A DNA stretch of 64,000 nucleotides from positions 3,706,176 through 3,770,175 of the forward strand of contig NC_043742.1 of assembly GCF_004337985.1 (NCBI RefSeq), read 5' to 3'. This document shows, in pieces, positions 24,208 to 35,349 of this stretch. The position numbers were made by a program, and so were the translations under genes. Positions within the stretch are counted from its first letter, which is position 1. Every line of letters starts with the position of its first letter. The notes below the pieces were generated by a model, which was given only the letters and a program-made list of their open reading frames with translations, was not told where the DNA came from and searched no databases. Source of the DNA: Pyricularia pennisetigena (lineage: Eukaryota > Ascomycota > Sordariomycetes > Magnaporthales > Pyriculariaceae).

Positions 24208-24659
24208 TGTTACGATTAAGGTATCGGGTAACCTGTTTTTAGGGTAAAATATAGTAGGTTAAAGCAATTAAGCGTTTTAATTGGGTAATTGGGGTTTTTA
24301 ATAACTGGGGTAAAATTATAATCGTTTTCAAGTAAATATTGAAGTTAATTAAAGTTTAATTGCTATTAAACAATCTTAAAATCGAATCTATTTACATGGT
24401 AATGAACGTGCCTTATATAAATTATATTCCGAATGTAATTTCCTTGATTTCGCTGGATTAGTGAAATCATTTTCCTTAATCTGTTGTGATTTCAAAAGAT
24501 TATTGAAATCATTCTTTTGGCGATCACGTGGCGTTACGTGACTTCTCCCTTAGGTAATCGATGTTCTGTTGTCGGTGATTTCTTTGGGCGAATGTCGTTA
24601 GGAGGGGTGTGACCCCGCCTGGCCTCATTGGTACCGACCCATCTTGTCTGGTCGTAACA
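24208..24659 (-). repeat. Gypsy 2 5' LTR
   Basis: This 452-bp LTR runs from TGTTACGATTAAGG to TCGTAACA and is followed by the TTATT duplication. Compared with the left LTR it keeps more C residues in some blocks, for example GTCTGGTCGTAACA, so RIP was uneven between the two. Confidence 0.92.
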
Positions 24660-24664
24660 TTATT

Positions 24665-25222
24665 ATTTAATCCCAGCGACGTCGTTTTGAATTAGTTGCA
24701 AACTTTTGGTGATCTTTTTCGTTTATAAAAGGACCTTTTCCTATCACGAATTTTCATACATAATTGTGGTAGTTTTTTAAGGCCTTCTTTCGGCATTTTC
24801 TCAGATCACCTTTTGGTAATCATCCTTTTTAACCGTTCTGCTGCTTATTTATTATTTTATCTGCCTTTTTTACCATTCAGCTTAACTTCGACGTGATTTT
24901 CGCCATTATATCCGCTTTTCGCGATACCGTCGATGAAAGTAAATTATTGTTTTTAATTTTATCGTTATTATTAAAGCTGTTAATCGTGGTTCCTTAATTT
25001 TGCGTCCTATCCCTTATTTGGACTGCTTTAATTCTTATTTCGCTGGCAAATAAATTTAATATAATCTTCTAGTGTTTATTACAAAATTGTTTCGCCGTTT
25101 GGTCATTGCACTAAATAAAAATAGGGTTATTTTTATAAACCTCTATAAGATTGGCAGTTTAAACCTTTTTTTTATTTGGCCATTTTATCAATTAACACGA
25201 TTTTTATTTAATCCAACTATCG
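24665..25222. other. Unassigned host sequence right of gypsy 2
   Basis: These 558 bp continue the sequence interrupted at 17412 and end at MULE copy B. The minus strand shows Lys/Arg-rich short frames, but none can be assigned. Together with 15574-17412 it forms about 2.4 kb enclosed between two MULE copies in inverted orientation. Confidence 0.4.
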
Positions 25223-26617
25223 TAGTCTCAGGGCTTATCCCTAAAGCCCAGAGCTCCACAAATAATCCACTTCGCTCCACTTCGTGGCTCAATTGCGGCT
25301 GTGCAATGTACCTATGGGTCTATCCAAAAAACGCTTTAGTTCAGGTTTAAGGACAATTTGTCGATTTTGGCCGTTTATGGCGGTATTTTTGGCCTTTTTT
25401 CGACCGACACTCCTTTATTAGTCTACAATTACGCAAAAAATTGAAAAAAAGAAAATATCGTTGAAAATAGCGTTTAGTACCGCTATTAGCAGCGATTTGA
25501 TTTATTTTTCTATCTGTTATAACGGTCGAATTGGATATCACCTGCCCTTAATCCGTTTATAGCGGTACTGTTTTTTCGATTTTTTTTCGATTTTCGATTT
25601 CTTTTAATATTATTTTCAACTTTGAACCAAATTTTCTAATCTTTGCACGTGGAGGGTCGTATATATATATAGGCCGTGATTAAAAAGTTTGATATATATA
25701 GCGTATTGTACAAGCAGTTAAATGAACGGATAGGTAAAGTATATATTTTCTTAAATATAATTTATAATCGAAACTCTTTTATAATTTTACCAATTTTAAC
25801 GATAATGAAACCAAAGCTTTAGAGACTCGATTGCGTATGTAAGCAAACGCCCAAGTCCAATCCAATTTTTAATATCGACTTTAAAAGCTGTTTAATAAGA
25901 AAAAATGCTAAATATGTATTTTATAAATCTTTTTGCTATATTTAATTAACTTTATATTATTTTCGTTTTGCGGCCAGATTTTATGGTTCTTGCACGTGGG
26001 GGGTGGTATGTGAATGTTTAGTATAGTATTACAATCTGGTACGTATATCCGATTATAAAAACCATTAAATATGCGGATAGGTAACGTATGTCTAACTTTA
26101 CATATATTTTACAATCAAAATGCTTTTACATTTTTACCAATTTTAACATTAATAAAGCCAAAATTTGAAAAAGTGGATTACGTATATAAACAAACGTTAA
26201 CGTAGAATTTGATCTATAATACCGGCCTTTCTTATTTTTTTATATAAGAAAATGCTAAACTTGTGTTATTTTTGTATTTCTTTGCTTTATTTAGTTACAT
26301 AAAGTTGTGAAAAAAAGAGTTAAATGAAATTCAATTAAAAACTCATGAAAGCATGCATGAATTAAGGTTTGTTTTCCAATTTTACCAATGTTTGCGTAAA
26401 TTATTCAGGTTTTCAAAAAATTGTTGGTTAATACGAAAATATTAATAAAACTTTTGTTTTAATCCATAATTGCGTGCACTTTGCAGTATTAGATCTACTA
26501 GGCTATAATTATTGTAACTTGGTTTCAAATTAACATTATATACCACTATTTAAAATAAAAATTAAATGTAGTAAAAAATTACAAATTTCACTTAATATCT
26601 AAATATCTTTCCAAATA
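25223..26617 (-). mobile_element. MULE-like element copy B, truncated
   Basis: It begins TAGTCTCAGGGCTTATCCC, the complement of the right-hand end of copies A and C, and is collinear with copy C read backwards for about 1.39 kb. The match stops at about 26617, near a GTATTTGGAAAGATAT block that lies some 450 bp inside the left end of copy C. CACGTG modules are at 25646 and 25993, 347 bp apart as in copy C. The missing end is not found further right. Confidence 0.72.
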
Positions 26618-27130
26618 CAGCGACTACAGAGACGCGGCCGACATCACAAGAATCAACAGGCTCCAATGAGTGTGAGGAGGTTACGAGATAGAATAAGCTT
26701 AATCTTGAACGCGGGGAAAGGTGGATCACGTATAAGCCTGATGGAACGTTGAAATGGCAGATAACCGTCTGCTAGCGGGTAATAGAGATAATATATTGTC
26801 ACACAATCGATTCGTTAAATCGTTGAATAAATGAAGGTTATAAAGGTGATAATTCTAAGGCTGAGTTATGAATTACGTGTTCGAAGCCGTAGGTGCAGAT
26901 TTTCGATCCGGATGTCCGGAATGCGGAGTCACGTCACATAATTTGGCCTTATTCATGTGACTAACCTGCCGACCTATTGAGCCTAACAGCCTATTGTGCT
27001 TATGCATGCACAGAAAATCTGCGACCACAACGGGATTCGAACCCACGCACTTCAACAACGTATATATGATATAGATTATGGTACGTGCATTATACCACTA
27101 AGCTAGATTTTATATGACGTATTTGTTTTG
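26618..27130. other. Base-balanced island between transposons
   Basis: By eye this stretch is far less AT-rich than its surroundings and shows little RIP-type erosion (blocks such as GACGCGGCCGACATCACAAG and GGATGTCCGGAATGCGGAG). It starts exactly where MULE copy B breaks off and ends at the copia C LTR. It contains the tRNA-like boxes described separately and an inverted pair of GCAGATTTTC at about 26896 and 27015. No protein gene is visible; the 61-codon minus frame 27058-26873 is a read-through of the tRNA-like B box. Confidence 0.55.
27020..27115 (-). pseudogene. tRNA-like sequence with A and B boxes
   Basis: On the minus strand TAGCTTAGTGGTATAATGC matches an RNA polymerase III A box and D arm, and GTGGGTTCGAATCCC a perfect B box and T arm. 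The boxes are about 60 bp apart, longer than in an intronless tRNA. The 7 bases before the A box cannot pair with those after the T arm, so no acceptor stem forms. It is therefore a tRNA relic, an intron-containing degenerate tRNA or the head of a SINE, not a confident functional tRNA. Confidence 0.45.
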
Positions 27131-27133
27131 TTG

Positions 27134-27312
27134 TTGAAACTATGAACAAAGACGTGATATATAAAGCTTTGTGCGTATAAACGCATACACGTTTTATTTA
27201 TTATTTATTTACTTATTCGATGCAGGGTGACTAATAAAATTAGCCGGTGCTAGCCGTTATAAGATAATGCAGGGTAGCTAATATAATTAGCCCTGCGTCA
27301 GCCATGTTCACA
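27134..27312 (-). repeat. Probable copia family C 3' LTR
   Basis: On the minus strand an RNase H frame is followed by a purine tract (ACGGGGG) and then TGTGAACATGGCTGACGCAG, a typical copia LTR start. The distal end is placed at about 27134 because of a TTTCAACA ending, but this is not confirmed by a second LTR or a target duplication. Confidence 0.5.
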
Positions 27313-27955
27313 TACCCCCGTAATTTATTTATTATATGAAATAATAAACAAATTATCGAGTGGATACGTTTTATTTATTTATTTATTATCGTTATTTTTT
27401 TCACCGTTATTGATATTTGCATAGGATAACAGATCCCTGTGCAAAGGTCCCGGTACTGATTTCGTCAAAAAATCAGCTATATTTTATTCAGTTGGTATAT
27501 ATTTCAACTCAACTAAATTACTATTTATAGCTTCGCGGCTAAACTAATATATTATATCGATATGTTTACATCTTTTATGAAATTCCGGGTTTTCCGCGAA
27601 CTTTATGGTGAACGTATTATCGATTAAAATTAAAGGAGTTTTAATGTTAGAACCCAACTTGAGGTTATTGTTTATGTAATTTAGCATATTATTTAAATAT
27701 ATGGATTCTTTAACGGCGTCCCGCAAGGCAATATACTCAGCTTTAGACGACGATAAAGCTACCGTTTTCTGAAGTTGAGAAGTCCAGCTTATTATACTAT
27801 TATCGTTATTTATGTTATAACTGTTGGACAGGTTAAATATATATCCAGTAGTGGAACGTCTTTAATTGAGGTCGTTAGCCCAATCAGAGTCTGTATATCC
27901 CTTAATAAATAATATATTATCGTTAATTTTTCTAGCTTTTATCCTGGAGGTTTAT
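27313..27955 (-). pseudogene. Copia family C RNase H remnant
   Basis: The minus strand reads GYTDSDWANDL, then TTGYIFNLSN, IISWTSQLQKTVALSSSKAE and the frame 27726-27544 with RDAVKESIYLNNML, PLILIDNTFTIKFAENPEFH, KRCKHIDI. This is the C-terminal RNase H domain of a third copia lineage, the classic type seen in plants, animals and fungi. It is cut at 27955 by the start of the copia A LTR. Confidence 0.88.
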
Positions 27956-28513
27956 TGTTAATTATATCCGTTATTTAGCATGTAATGGGTCCACTATTAT
28001 TTGTTTATAAGCCACAATAGATAGTGCCGGAGTGGGGTTGTTGGGTGTGTCGGATTTTCTATTATATTTTGTATATGTGTTGCAGGAATTGCGATTCAAA
28101 GTCAGGGAGTGGGGTTTCACCCTGTACCGGGTTTAATACCCACCCTGCACTTACGAGTGAGCTACCCTATACCTGGTTAAAATTTTCACCAAATTAGCAA
28201 ATTAGTGCGAACCCAAAAATGGTTTGTATGGAAATAAAGGTGTTTTTTTAATAACGCATACAAAATAATTTTTCGGAAAATCGTGTGCGGCACCGGAGCC
28301 CTTTGCGGGGTGCGGACCCCCATTTCGATGTCGAAAAATATATAAGGGAGACAAAGTAAAATCTCCCCAACCAATAAATTAAATTTATTAATCCCAAAAT
28401 TAGTGGATTTAATGTATATAAACCCTGTAATTACAGGTTTTTACAACGTAATTAGCACTAAGCCGCATTTAAATTAATATTTAAACCCCTATTAGCAACC
28501 CACATTATTAACA
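27956..28513 (+). repeat. Copia A 5' LTR
   Basis: It starts TGTTAATTATATCCG and ends CACATTATTAACA. It contains the family motif TGCGGACCCC(C/A)TTTCGATGTCG in its second half. Immediately inside lies GGTTATAAACCCGG, the likely primer-binding region; I cannot assign the tRNA. Confidence 0.92.
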
Positions 28514-29275
28514 GGTTATAAACCCGGAAAGGTTTTAACTTGTGCATTAAAATACATTTTGCATCGCTGCAAAGCCTGAAGTTGAGGTTTCATTTTGGTT
28601 ATTGTCGCATTTTTATAGCACGTATATTGACGAAAATATTGCTGTTTTTGTGCGAAATTGTTGGTTTTAGGCGCTAATTTAGTACTTACCCCCTTGTATT
28701 TTCAATGGGGATCGCTAAAAATTAGCGTTCGATTAAGGCCCTTTTAAATATTGCAGAGATCGCTTGCATTGCAAATCCAAAATTTTTGGTATGGTTTTTG
28801 TGGATCGTGCACGCCAATAAAATTGGCTTAAATTTTTAATAGGGTTTACGTTAGCGAATTAGGCTTAAAAACCCCTATATTCGTTCGCTAATAGCCCATT
28901 AAATCCTAATGCGTTAAATAGGGTTTACAATAACCCACAAACCCATTAGCGGAATTACGTTAGTGGTTAGTTTACCCTGCACGATATCCTGCACCCATTC
29001 AACAAATTGAATTCGTTACGTGCACTTGGATTGGTACAAATACCAGGGTACGCATTAATTGGGGATTTCAGGGATTCCAACCCTGTATTTTAATGGATTT
29101 TAACCATTAAAAATAGCAATAAACCCTATAATTGGCAATTACAAGCCTATACCCGTTAAAAGGCAAACGGGATAACAAATACTAAATTAAATAGGGTATT
29201 TACCCTTAAGCAATCAAATTAATTAATTATATTAATAAATTAGCGAATTGCAATTATAATTTAAGCTATTTTGCA
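28514..29275 (+). other. Copia A untranslated leader
   Basis: About 760 bp lie between the 5' LTR and the gag start, with no frame of note. The same leader occurs on the minus strand at 46420-47196, with matching length (777 bp). Confidence 0.75.
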
Positions 29276-30290
29276 ATGGAAAATAGCCCTATATTGGGTT
29301 TTCCAGGCCCAATTCCACCAAATAGGGGGCCTAAACCCAGCCCACACGAAGTTTTGACCGTTAAATTACAGGCCCAAAACCTGCAATTAAAAGCGTTAAC
29401 TACGCAAATAAATTAATTTTAAAGGACAATTCAACAGTTAATTGCCCTATTACCCCTGAAAAACGGTGATTCCGCTAATTGTAATGGTAGTTCGGAAAGC
29501 AAACCCGCTACCGCACCCTCTAATCCACCTGGTAACCTAATTTTAGGTGACGGGATAAGTAAAAAATTATCGAAACGGGTATTTTCCTTCCCCAAAAATT
29601 GTAAATTAGTAAAGGTTAGCAATTACGATTTGTGGAAATAGGCGTTAATAGTACAATTTAGGGCTATAAAAGCAGCGGAATTTATTTCCAACCTTAAAAT
29701 TGGCTATACCCTACCGGAATACGAACAATCAATCCTATTATTGCTTATAAAAAACAATTTAACCAAGGTACCTTTAAAATCCATTGCATGGCATTCCAGC
29801 CCCGTAACGGCTTATAAAACCCTGGAAAATAAATACTCCGTTGCACCCGAAATTAGGCGAAATTCATTATATCGGGAATTCCACGCTTTAAACTTTTCGA
29901 AATTTAAAGGAACAATACCTGAATTTAACAACCGTTTTAACTTACTGGTAGCTAAATTAACGAATACTAACGTGCAAATTAACCCCGTAAACGTTCGAAA
30001 TTAGTATTTACGGGCCCTGGAGGGGATATTTATTATTTGGACCGAACGCCAACGCAATACCTAACGGGCCCTGCAGGTAATAGGCAAAAATTCGGAAAAG
30101 TTAAATTTGCAATACTTTATATCGGACTTTATATCCGAAAATTCGATTTCAGGCTTTACAACGGCTAAAGCCGTTAATTATAGGTGCAAAGGTAAAAAAA
30201 CGGGTAGAAAAAACGCTAAAAAAGGGCTAAAAAGGAAAATAATGGGCAGGAAAACACCTTTAAATCACGAAAAAAAGTAAAAACTTTAAT
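29276..30290 (+). pseudogene. Copia A gag remnant
   Basis: The ATG at 29276 opens a frame beginning MENSPILGFPGPIPPNRGP, a Pro-rich start. An inner stop lies near 29413. The longest open part (29741-30004) reads KSIAWHSSPVTAYKTLENKY and FKGTIPEFNNRFNLLVAKL, the conserved copia gag core. A basic segment, YRCKGKKTGRKNAKKG, near 30180 replaces a zinc knuckle. Confidence 0.8.
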
Positions 30291-30589
30291 TCGGATTCTG
30301 CTTTTGCGAAAAATACTAAATCCTCCAACTCCAGCGAATTAACAGCTGGAACGTCCATAGTTTTTATAAATTTCGAATTATTTACGGGTTCGATTCCAGG
30401 TAACGTTAACGAAGGCGCAGCGTATAACGCCCTAGAACAGGAGGTTAATTCCGCTATTAGCGGAATTATAAAATTGCGTTCGGATTCGGATTCGGAAACC
30501 GATACCGGTAAAATGCTGAAACCACAGGTTTTAACAGTTAATTTTAGGGCTAAAACGAAACCTGGACGCGGCGTAAAAAGGACCCCTTA

Positions 30590-31260
30590 ACTATGGAAAC
30601 TAGGTTACCCTATCCTGTACAATATAAATAGTACGCACCATATTTTTGCAAATGAGCAATTTTTTACCGATTATACCCCCGGCTCTACAGTCAAAATCGG
30701 TACGGGAGGTGGCCCTATTAGGCTTTTAGGTACCGGAATTGTAAAAATATAGGTCCGTTACGGCCAAAAAGCTGACGAATTTAAAAAGGTTACGTTAAAT
30801 AACGTTCTATATATCCCCTCGTTTGGAATAAATATCGTTAATAATTTTATACATTATAATATAAGGGGCGTATTATTAAAAAAAACTTTGTACGATAAAA
30901 ATCGCAAGGCGTGAGGACGCTTAAATACCGCTAAATATTCGTTTTGTTTAAAGGTTAAAAGGTGCGATATCCTTATTCAAAATATACCAAAAATTTCGAA
31001 TTACGCTCGTATAATAGGTAAATATAGCACCGCTTTTAACATGGCCTTACAGGGGGTTACAAAGGGCTACGCAGCCCCGTTGGAAGTAAAATTAAATAAT
31101 ATACACCCCGAAAATTACGAGGACTATAAAATTTACACCTATTCGGAACCGGAAGAAAATACGGTAACGGAAAAGCTAAATCCCGAACAAAATTCGGAAA
31201 TAGCCGTAAATTCACCCGTAACGCAGAAATTTAGCGGTAAAAACCCTTAAAATCCACGTG
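30590..31260 (+). pseudogene. Copia A protease remnant
   Basis: Protease begins at about 30600 with LYNINSTHHI, where the catalytic D-T-G has been lost. The minus-strand copy keeps it as LYDTGSTHHI at 37802-37830. VTLNNVLYIPSFGINIVN, a standard copia protease block, follows. The open frame 31041-31250 is the acidic stretch preceding integrase. Confidence 0.8.
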
Positions 31261-31366
31261 AAATTGGGCCCCGTAGGCCCGGCACACCGTTAAATAACCT
31301 TTTTATGCAACCTAATATAAAAGGGATTATTTCCGAAAAAAAAGGGTTTCCCACATAAAAAATCCG

Positions 31367-32300
31367 TTGTTAAAACCTTTTTTATTATCGGATTTAGAGC
31401 AGGCCCCTGTAAATTACTTCCCTTTAAGCCTAAAACGGATTACGGACGGTTGGTTAACCCCTAAAGGACACGGAATTACAGGTAATTGTAACGAAATTCA
31501 GGCCCAAAAAACCCTGTTATGGCACAGGCGTTTGGGGCATATAGGGCTATTATTGCTAAAAAAACCGCTAAAATTACAAAGGGTCTACCTAATTTCGACA
31601 AAATTAGGGCAATTACCTGTATTGTTTATATTAAAGCCATGTCTGTTAGGCGTACAAATAAAGTCGTACTCCCTACACCCCCTAATATTTGGGATTTTAT
31701 AAATGGTAATACGATAACCTTTAAACCTAATTTTTACAACAAAAACCCCGTATTTTTGTTATTAATGGACCGAAAATCACGTTTTCGGTGGTTTATCCCA
31801 CTAAAAAATAAAACCGGATCTACGGTTTTAGTGGCTATTAAAGGCTTTTTTAGGGTTTTAAAGGTTACGTACGGGCGCTACCCCCTGAATTTCCACTTCG
31901 ATGGGGGGCATAAAATTAATACAAACCTTTAAAATTGGTTTACAAATAAAGGTATTAATTTTAGCATTTCGAATCCCTATAACCACGGCCAAAACGGATT
32001 AACGGACCGGTCCGTTAGGGTTATCTTGGATAAGCTTCGGTCTACCATTATAGCGGCGGGTTTACCATTTTATTTATAATATAATTTACTGCCTACCGTA
32101 ATTAATTTAATTTACCGCACAGCGGTAATTAATAGGGATTTAATACCCTACGAGGAATTTTATTCCGAGTTTCAATTTGGATTACCGCACAAACCCAATT
32201 TAGGGTATTTTCGGGTTATTGGTACTGTATGCCAGGCTATTATACCGTTGGAAAAACGCCAAAAATCTAATAAATTGGTTCTCCGCACCAAAACGGTAAA
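31367..32300 (+). pseudogene. Copia A pre-integrase and integrase remnant
   Basis: LWHRRLGHIG at about 31516-31545 is the pre-integrase zinc motif. After a frameshift in a run of seven A residues near 31560 the core continues in the frame ending at 31932, with PVFLLLMDRKSRFRWF (first Asp) and LNFHFDGGHKIN (second block). HGQNGLTDRSVRVI near 31990 holds Asp where Glu is expected at the third catalytic position. Confidence 0.85.
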
Positions 32301-32613
32301 ACCTTCAGCCCATTTATCAGATTTTACAGCGTTGGTTTACGCACCCGTTAAACGGGCCGTATACAAAACCTTTACCGTAAAAATTATAAAGGGTATAACC
32401 GCTGAAAATTTGGTTATTCCAGGGGAAACGCTACAGATTTTAGAGGGGGAAAATATAGATCTAAAGGGGGATTATAATTCTGAACTTAAAAACGAAATTA
32501 ACAGCGTTCCAGCGGATAACTATCCCCTAAAAAACCCTCAAAATACCGGGTATTTACCACCGGCTACAGGGCATTTAATCCCTAAAAATACAGTGCCCGC
32601 CAGGCCTGTATAA
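32248..32613 (+). pseudogene. Copia A integrase-RT linker
   Basis: A 121-codon open frame, homologous to 3006-2605 on the minus strand. It keeps VYAPVKRAVYKTFTVK and a single GYLPPATGHL unit where the minus-strand copy has about four. Confidence 0.75.
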
Positions 32614-32889
32614 CCTACCGTTCGCCCCCTAAAACCTATAACGGTAACGGTATTTAATCCAATACCTAAAACAACGGAAATTCCGGTGTTTTCAGCACCT
32701 AAAACACTGAATATGGAGTTAAATTCGCAGTTCGAAAAGCCAAATCTAATGGATATAAATTACGTGCATTATCTCTGTTTTTAAGTCTAAAAGAAAATCT
32801 AGAAAAAACCAACTAAAAATGGTGAACCAAATAATTACCAACAGGCCTTAAATAGCCCTGAAAATGCTAAATGGTTAACTGCTTTAGCG

Positions 32890-33501
32890 TTTAAATTCGA
32901 CCAAATCGTTACTACAAAAACCTTCCGTTTTATCCCAAAAATCAAAATGCCTATAGGCCGTAAACTCGTTTCTACCTGGCCGGTATTTGAATTAAAAAAA
33001 GATGAAAATAATAAACCTATAAAGTACAAAGCTAGGCTTGTTATTATGGGTTTTTTACAGGTTGAAAGCCTAAATTATATCGAAACTTTTGCTAGCATTA
33101 ATATACCACTTACCTGGCGTATATTGTTAGCTATAGCTAATGCACAAAACTGGGAAATAAAACAAATCGATTTTATCGGTGCGTTTTCAAATAATAACCT
33201 TACCGACGTAAATATATATTTGCAAATTCCAGACGGTTTTAACGAATGGGCAAAAAATTGTAACCCTACCACCGCTAAAGTTTTAGTGGAAATGGGTTAT
33301 AACCCGAAAAAAATGCAGGTTATACAGTTGGAAAAAGCGCTATATGGTTTGAAATAGGGTCCAAAAAAATGGCAAAACAAACTTAAAACCCTGTTTTTTA
33401 AAAAATGTTTTAAACTATTAATCTTTCATCCCGCTGTTTTTTATAACGTTAAATACAAATATTTTATCGTTACCTTGGTAGACGATTACCTGCTAATAGG
33501 T
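32890..33501 (+). pseudogene. Copia A RT, interrupted by MULE copy C
   Basis: The frame 32947-33357 reads STWPVFELKKDENNKPIKYK, ARLVIMGFLQVE, NAQNWEIKQIDFIGAF (first catalytic Asp) and QLEKALYGLK. A stop replaces the following Gln (CAG to TAG). The second catalytic block TLVDDYLLIG is still intact at about 33472-33501, and the MULE enters immediately after it. Confidence 0.88.
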
Positions 33502-33664
33502 TAGTCTCAGTGCTCAGACTAGACCCCCCTGCTTCGCAGTGGGGACCGATCGCTCCATGTACCTTTCAGCCACATGGCTTTTCGACCAATTACATTGGCC
33601 GAAAAGATCGCGCTCTTTCTAGTCTGAGGACATTTTGTCGCATTTCGCCGTTCATGGCGGTACC
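33502..33664 (+). repeat. MULE copy C left terminal inverted repeat
   Basis: It starts TAGTCTCAGTGCTCAGACTAG and ends in the block GCCGTTCATGGCGGTA. The left type of end is shared with copy A (6550) and copy F (48377, reversed). A second TTGTCGCATTTCGCCGTT follows at about 33678. Confidence 0.75.
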
Positions 33665-34199
33665 ACCAACGATAATTTGTCGCATTTCGCCGTTTATAAC
33701 GGTATTTTTAATAATATATTTAATATTACGATATGGCTGATAATTATTTGATTAATATAAGGATAATTTGTAGTATTTTAGCGTTTATAGCGGGTATGTA
33801 TAATATATTCGCATTATAATAGCAAAAGAAAATGGTATAACCATAGTATATAATTAAATATTCGAATGAAGAAACAAATAAAAATTATAAAAATAAAAAG
33901 TAATTTGCGCTAGATTTATTGGAGTTTGTTGATTATTTGAATGCCAGCCGCGTTTTAATAGCCACTGTATTTGGAAAGATATTAAAATATTAAATAAAAT
34001 CTGTAATTTTTTATTATATTTAATTCTTGTTTTAAATAATGGTATGCAATAATTATTTTAATCTACTTTACAACCTTTATACCCTAGTAAACCTAATATT
34101 GCAAAGTGCATGCAATTATCGATTGAAACAAAAGTTTTATTAATATTTTTATATAAATTAACAATTTGTTAAGAAATTAAATAATTTACGCAAATATTG

Positions 34200-34945
34200 G
34201 TAACATGAAAATATTTTCACTTTATATATTTTTTAATCAATTTGCTAATAAATTTTATATAAGTTTTTTTTTATAAATTTTATTCAATTGAATAAAGCAA
34301 AAAATACAAAAAAAACACAAATTTAGCATTTTTTTATATAAAAACATAAGAAGGGCCGGTATTGCAAATCGGGTTTTACGTTAATGTTTATTTATATATA
34401 TAGTCCATTTTCTCAAATTTTGGTTTTATTAATGTTAGAATTGGTAAAAATGGAAAAGCATTTCGATGGTAAAATATATATAAAATTGGATATACCTTAC
34501 CTATCCGCATATTTAAGGGCTTATATAATTAGGTATACGTACGAAAATGTGATATTATATTAAGTATATATATGCCACCCCCCACGTGCAAAAACCACAG
34601 ATTTCTGCTGCAAATTAAAAATAATATAAAATTAATTAAATAAAGCAAAAAGATTTATAAAATACATATTTACCATTTGTTTTTATTAAATAGTTTTCAA
34701 AACCGATATTGTAAGTACGATTGGATTTGGACGTTTGTTTATATACGTAATCGAATCTCTGAAGTTTTGGTTTTATTATCGTTAACATTGGTAAAAATAT
34801 AAACGAGTTTCGATTGTAAATTATATACAAAAAAGTATATACTTTGCCTATCCGCCTATTTAACTGCTTATATAATTTAATATATGCACCAAAACTTAGT
34901 ATAACGATATATATATATATACGACCCTCCACGTGCAAAAAGTAT
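34200..34945 (+). repeat. MULE internal direct repeat, two CACGTG modules
   Basis: Two related units of about 347 bp are arranged head to tail. Each contains a TTTGGTTTTATTA-TGTTA block, an AATTGGTAAAAAT block, TTGCC- or TTACCTATCCGC and ends CC(A/T)CCACGTGCAAAAA, with the palindrome CACGTG at 34583-34588 and 34930-34935. Copies A and B have the same pair at the same spacing. CACGTG is an E-box for bHLH factors in fungi, but a role here is unproven. Confidence 0.7.
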
Positions 34946-35179
34946 AAAATTGGTCAAAAATTAAAAATAATATTAAAAAAAATCGAAAATCGAAAAAAAA
35001 TCGAAAAAACAGTACCGCCATGAACGGATTAAGGGCGGGCTATATCCAACTTTTAATTGGCGTACCGGGTGCAAAAAGTTTTGGATTTATGAAAAAGGCC
35101 TAACAATTCCTATCTTCAACGATATTTTCTTTTTTCGATATTTTGCGTGGTTATGGAATAATAAGGGAGTGTCGGTCGC

Positions 35180-35340
35180 AAAAAGGCCAAAAATACCGCT
35201 ATAAACGGCGAAAATCGACAAATTGTCCTCAAACCTGAACCAGAGCGTTTTTTGGATGGACCCACAGGTACATTGCAAAGCCGCAATTGAGCCACGCTTA
35301 ATTGTGGAGCTCTGGGCTTCAGGGATGAGCCCTGAGACTA
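35180..35340 (-). repeat. MULE copy C right terminal inverted repeat
   Basis: Read inward on the minus strand it starts TAGTCTCAGGGCTCATCCC and passes AATTGCGGCTTTGCAATG to GAGGACAATTTGTCG and GCCGTTTATAGCGGTA. It matches the left end only in the outermost 15 or so bases and in the inner blocks. The same right-hand type occurs at 15573, 25223 (reversed), 51025 and 54221. Confidence 0.75.
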
Positions 35341-35349
35341 CTAATAGGT

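Larger units (their letters stand above)
17413..24659 (-). mobile_element. Full-length Ty3/gypsy chromovirus 2, RIP-mutated
   Basis: This is a 7247-bp element in minus orientation with 452-bp LTRs at 17413-17864 and 24208-24659, both bounded by TGTTACGA and TCGTAA(T/C)A. The 5-bp duplication TTATT is exact on both sides (17408-17412 and 24660-24664). It has the same domain order and family as gypsy 1 and 3. The RT catalytic block is preserved as VYLDDI near 20884-20905. The element is complete in structure but its frames are broken throughout. Confidence 0.93.
33502..35340 (+). mobile_element. MULE-like non-autonomous DNA transposon, copy C (type copy)
   Basis: This is a 1839-bp element with ends TAGTCTCAG and CTGAGACTA and an exact 9-bp target duplication CTAATAGGT (33493-33501 and 35341-35349). 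The uninterrupted site exists in the copia copy at 1718-1726, which proves both borders. The ends form long imperfect inverted repeats: about 160 bp in from each end lie matching blocks GAGGACA-TTTGTCG and GCCGTT-AT-GCGGTA. Two direct copies of a module with CACGTG lie at 34583 and 34930. No frame above 100 codons and no transposase are present. A 9-bp duplication with long inverted ends is typical of Mutator-like elements. The family name is inferred, since no transposase is available. Confidence 0.8.

Noticed and set aside
27020..27115. Functional tRNA gene
   Set aside because: A and B boxes are good, but the acceptor stem cannot pair and the box distance is too long for an intronless tRNA. 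It is kept only as tRNA-like.
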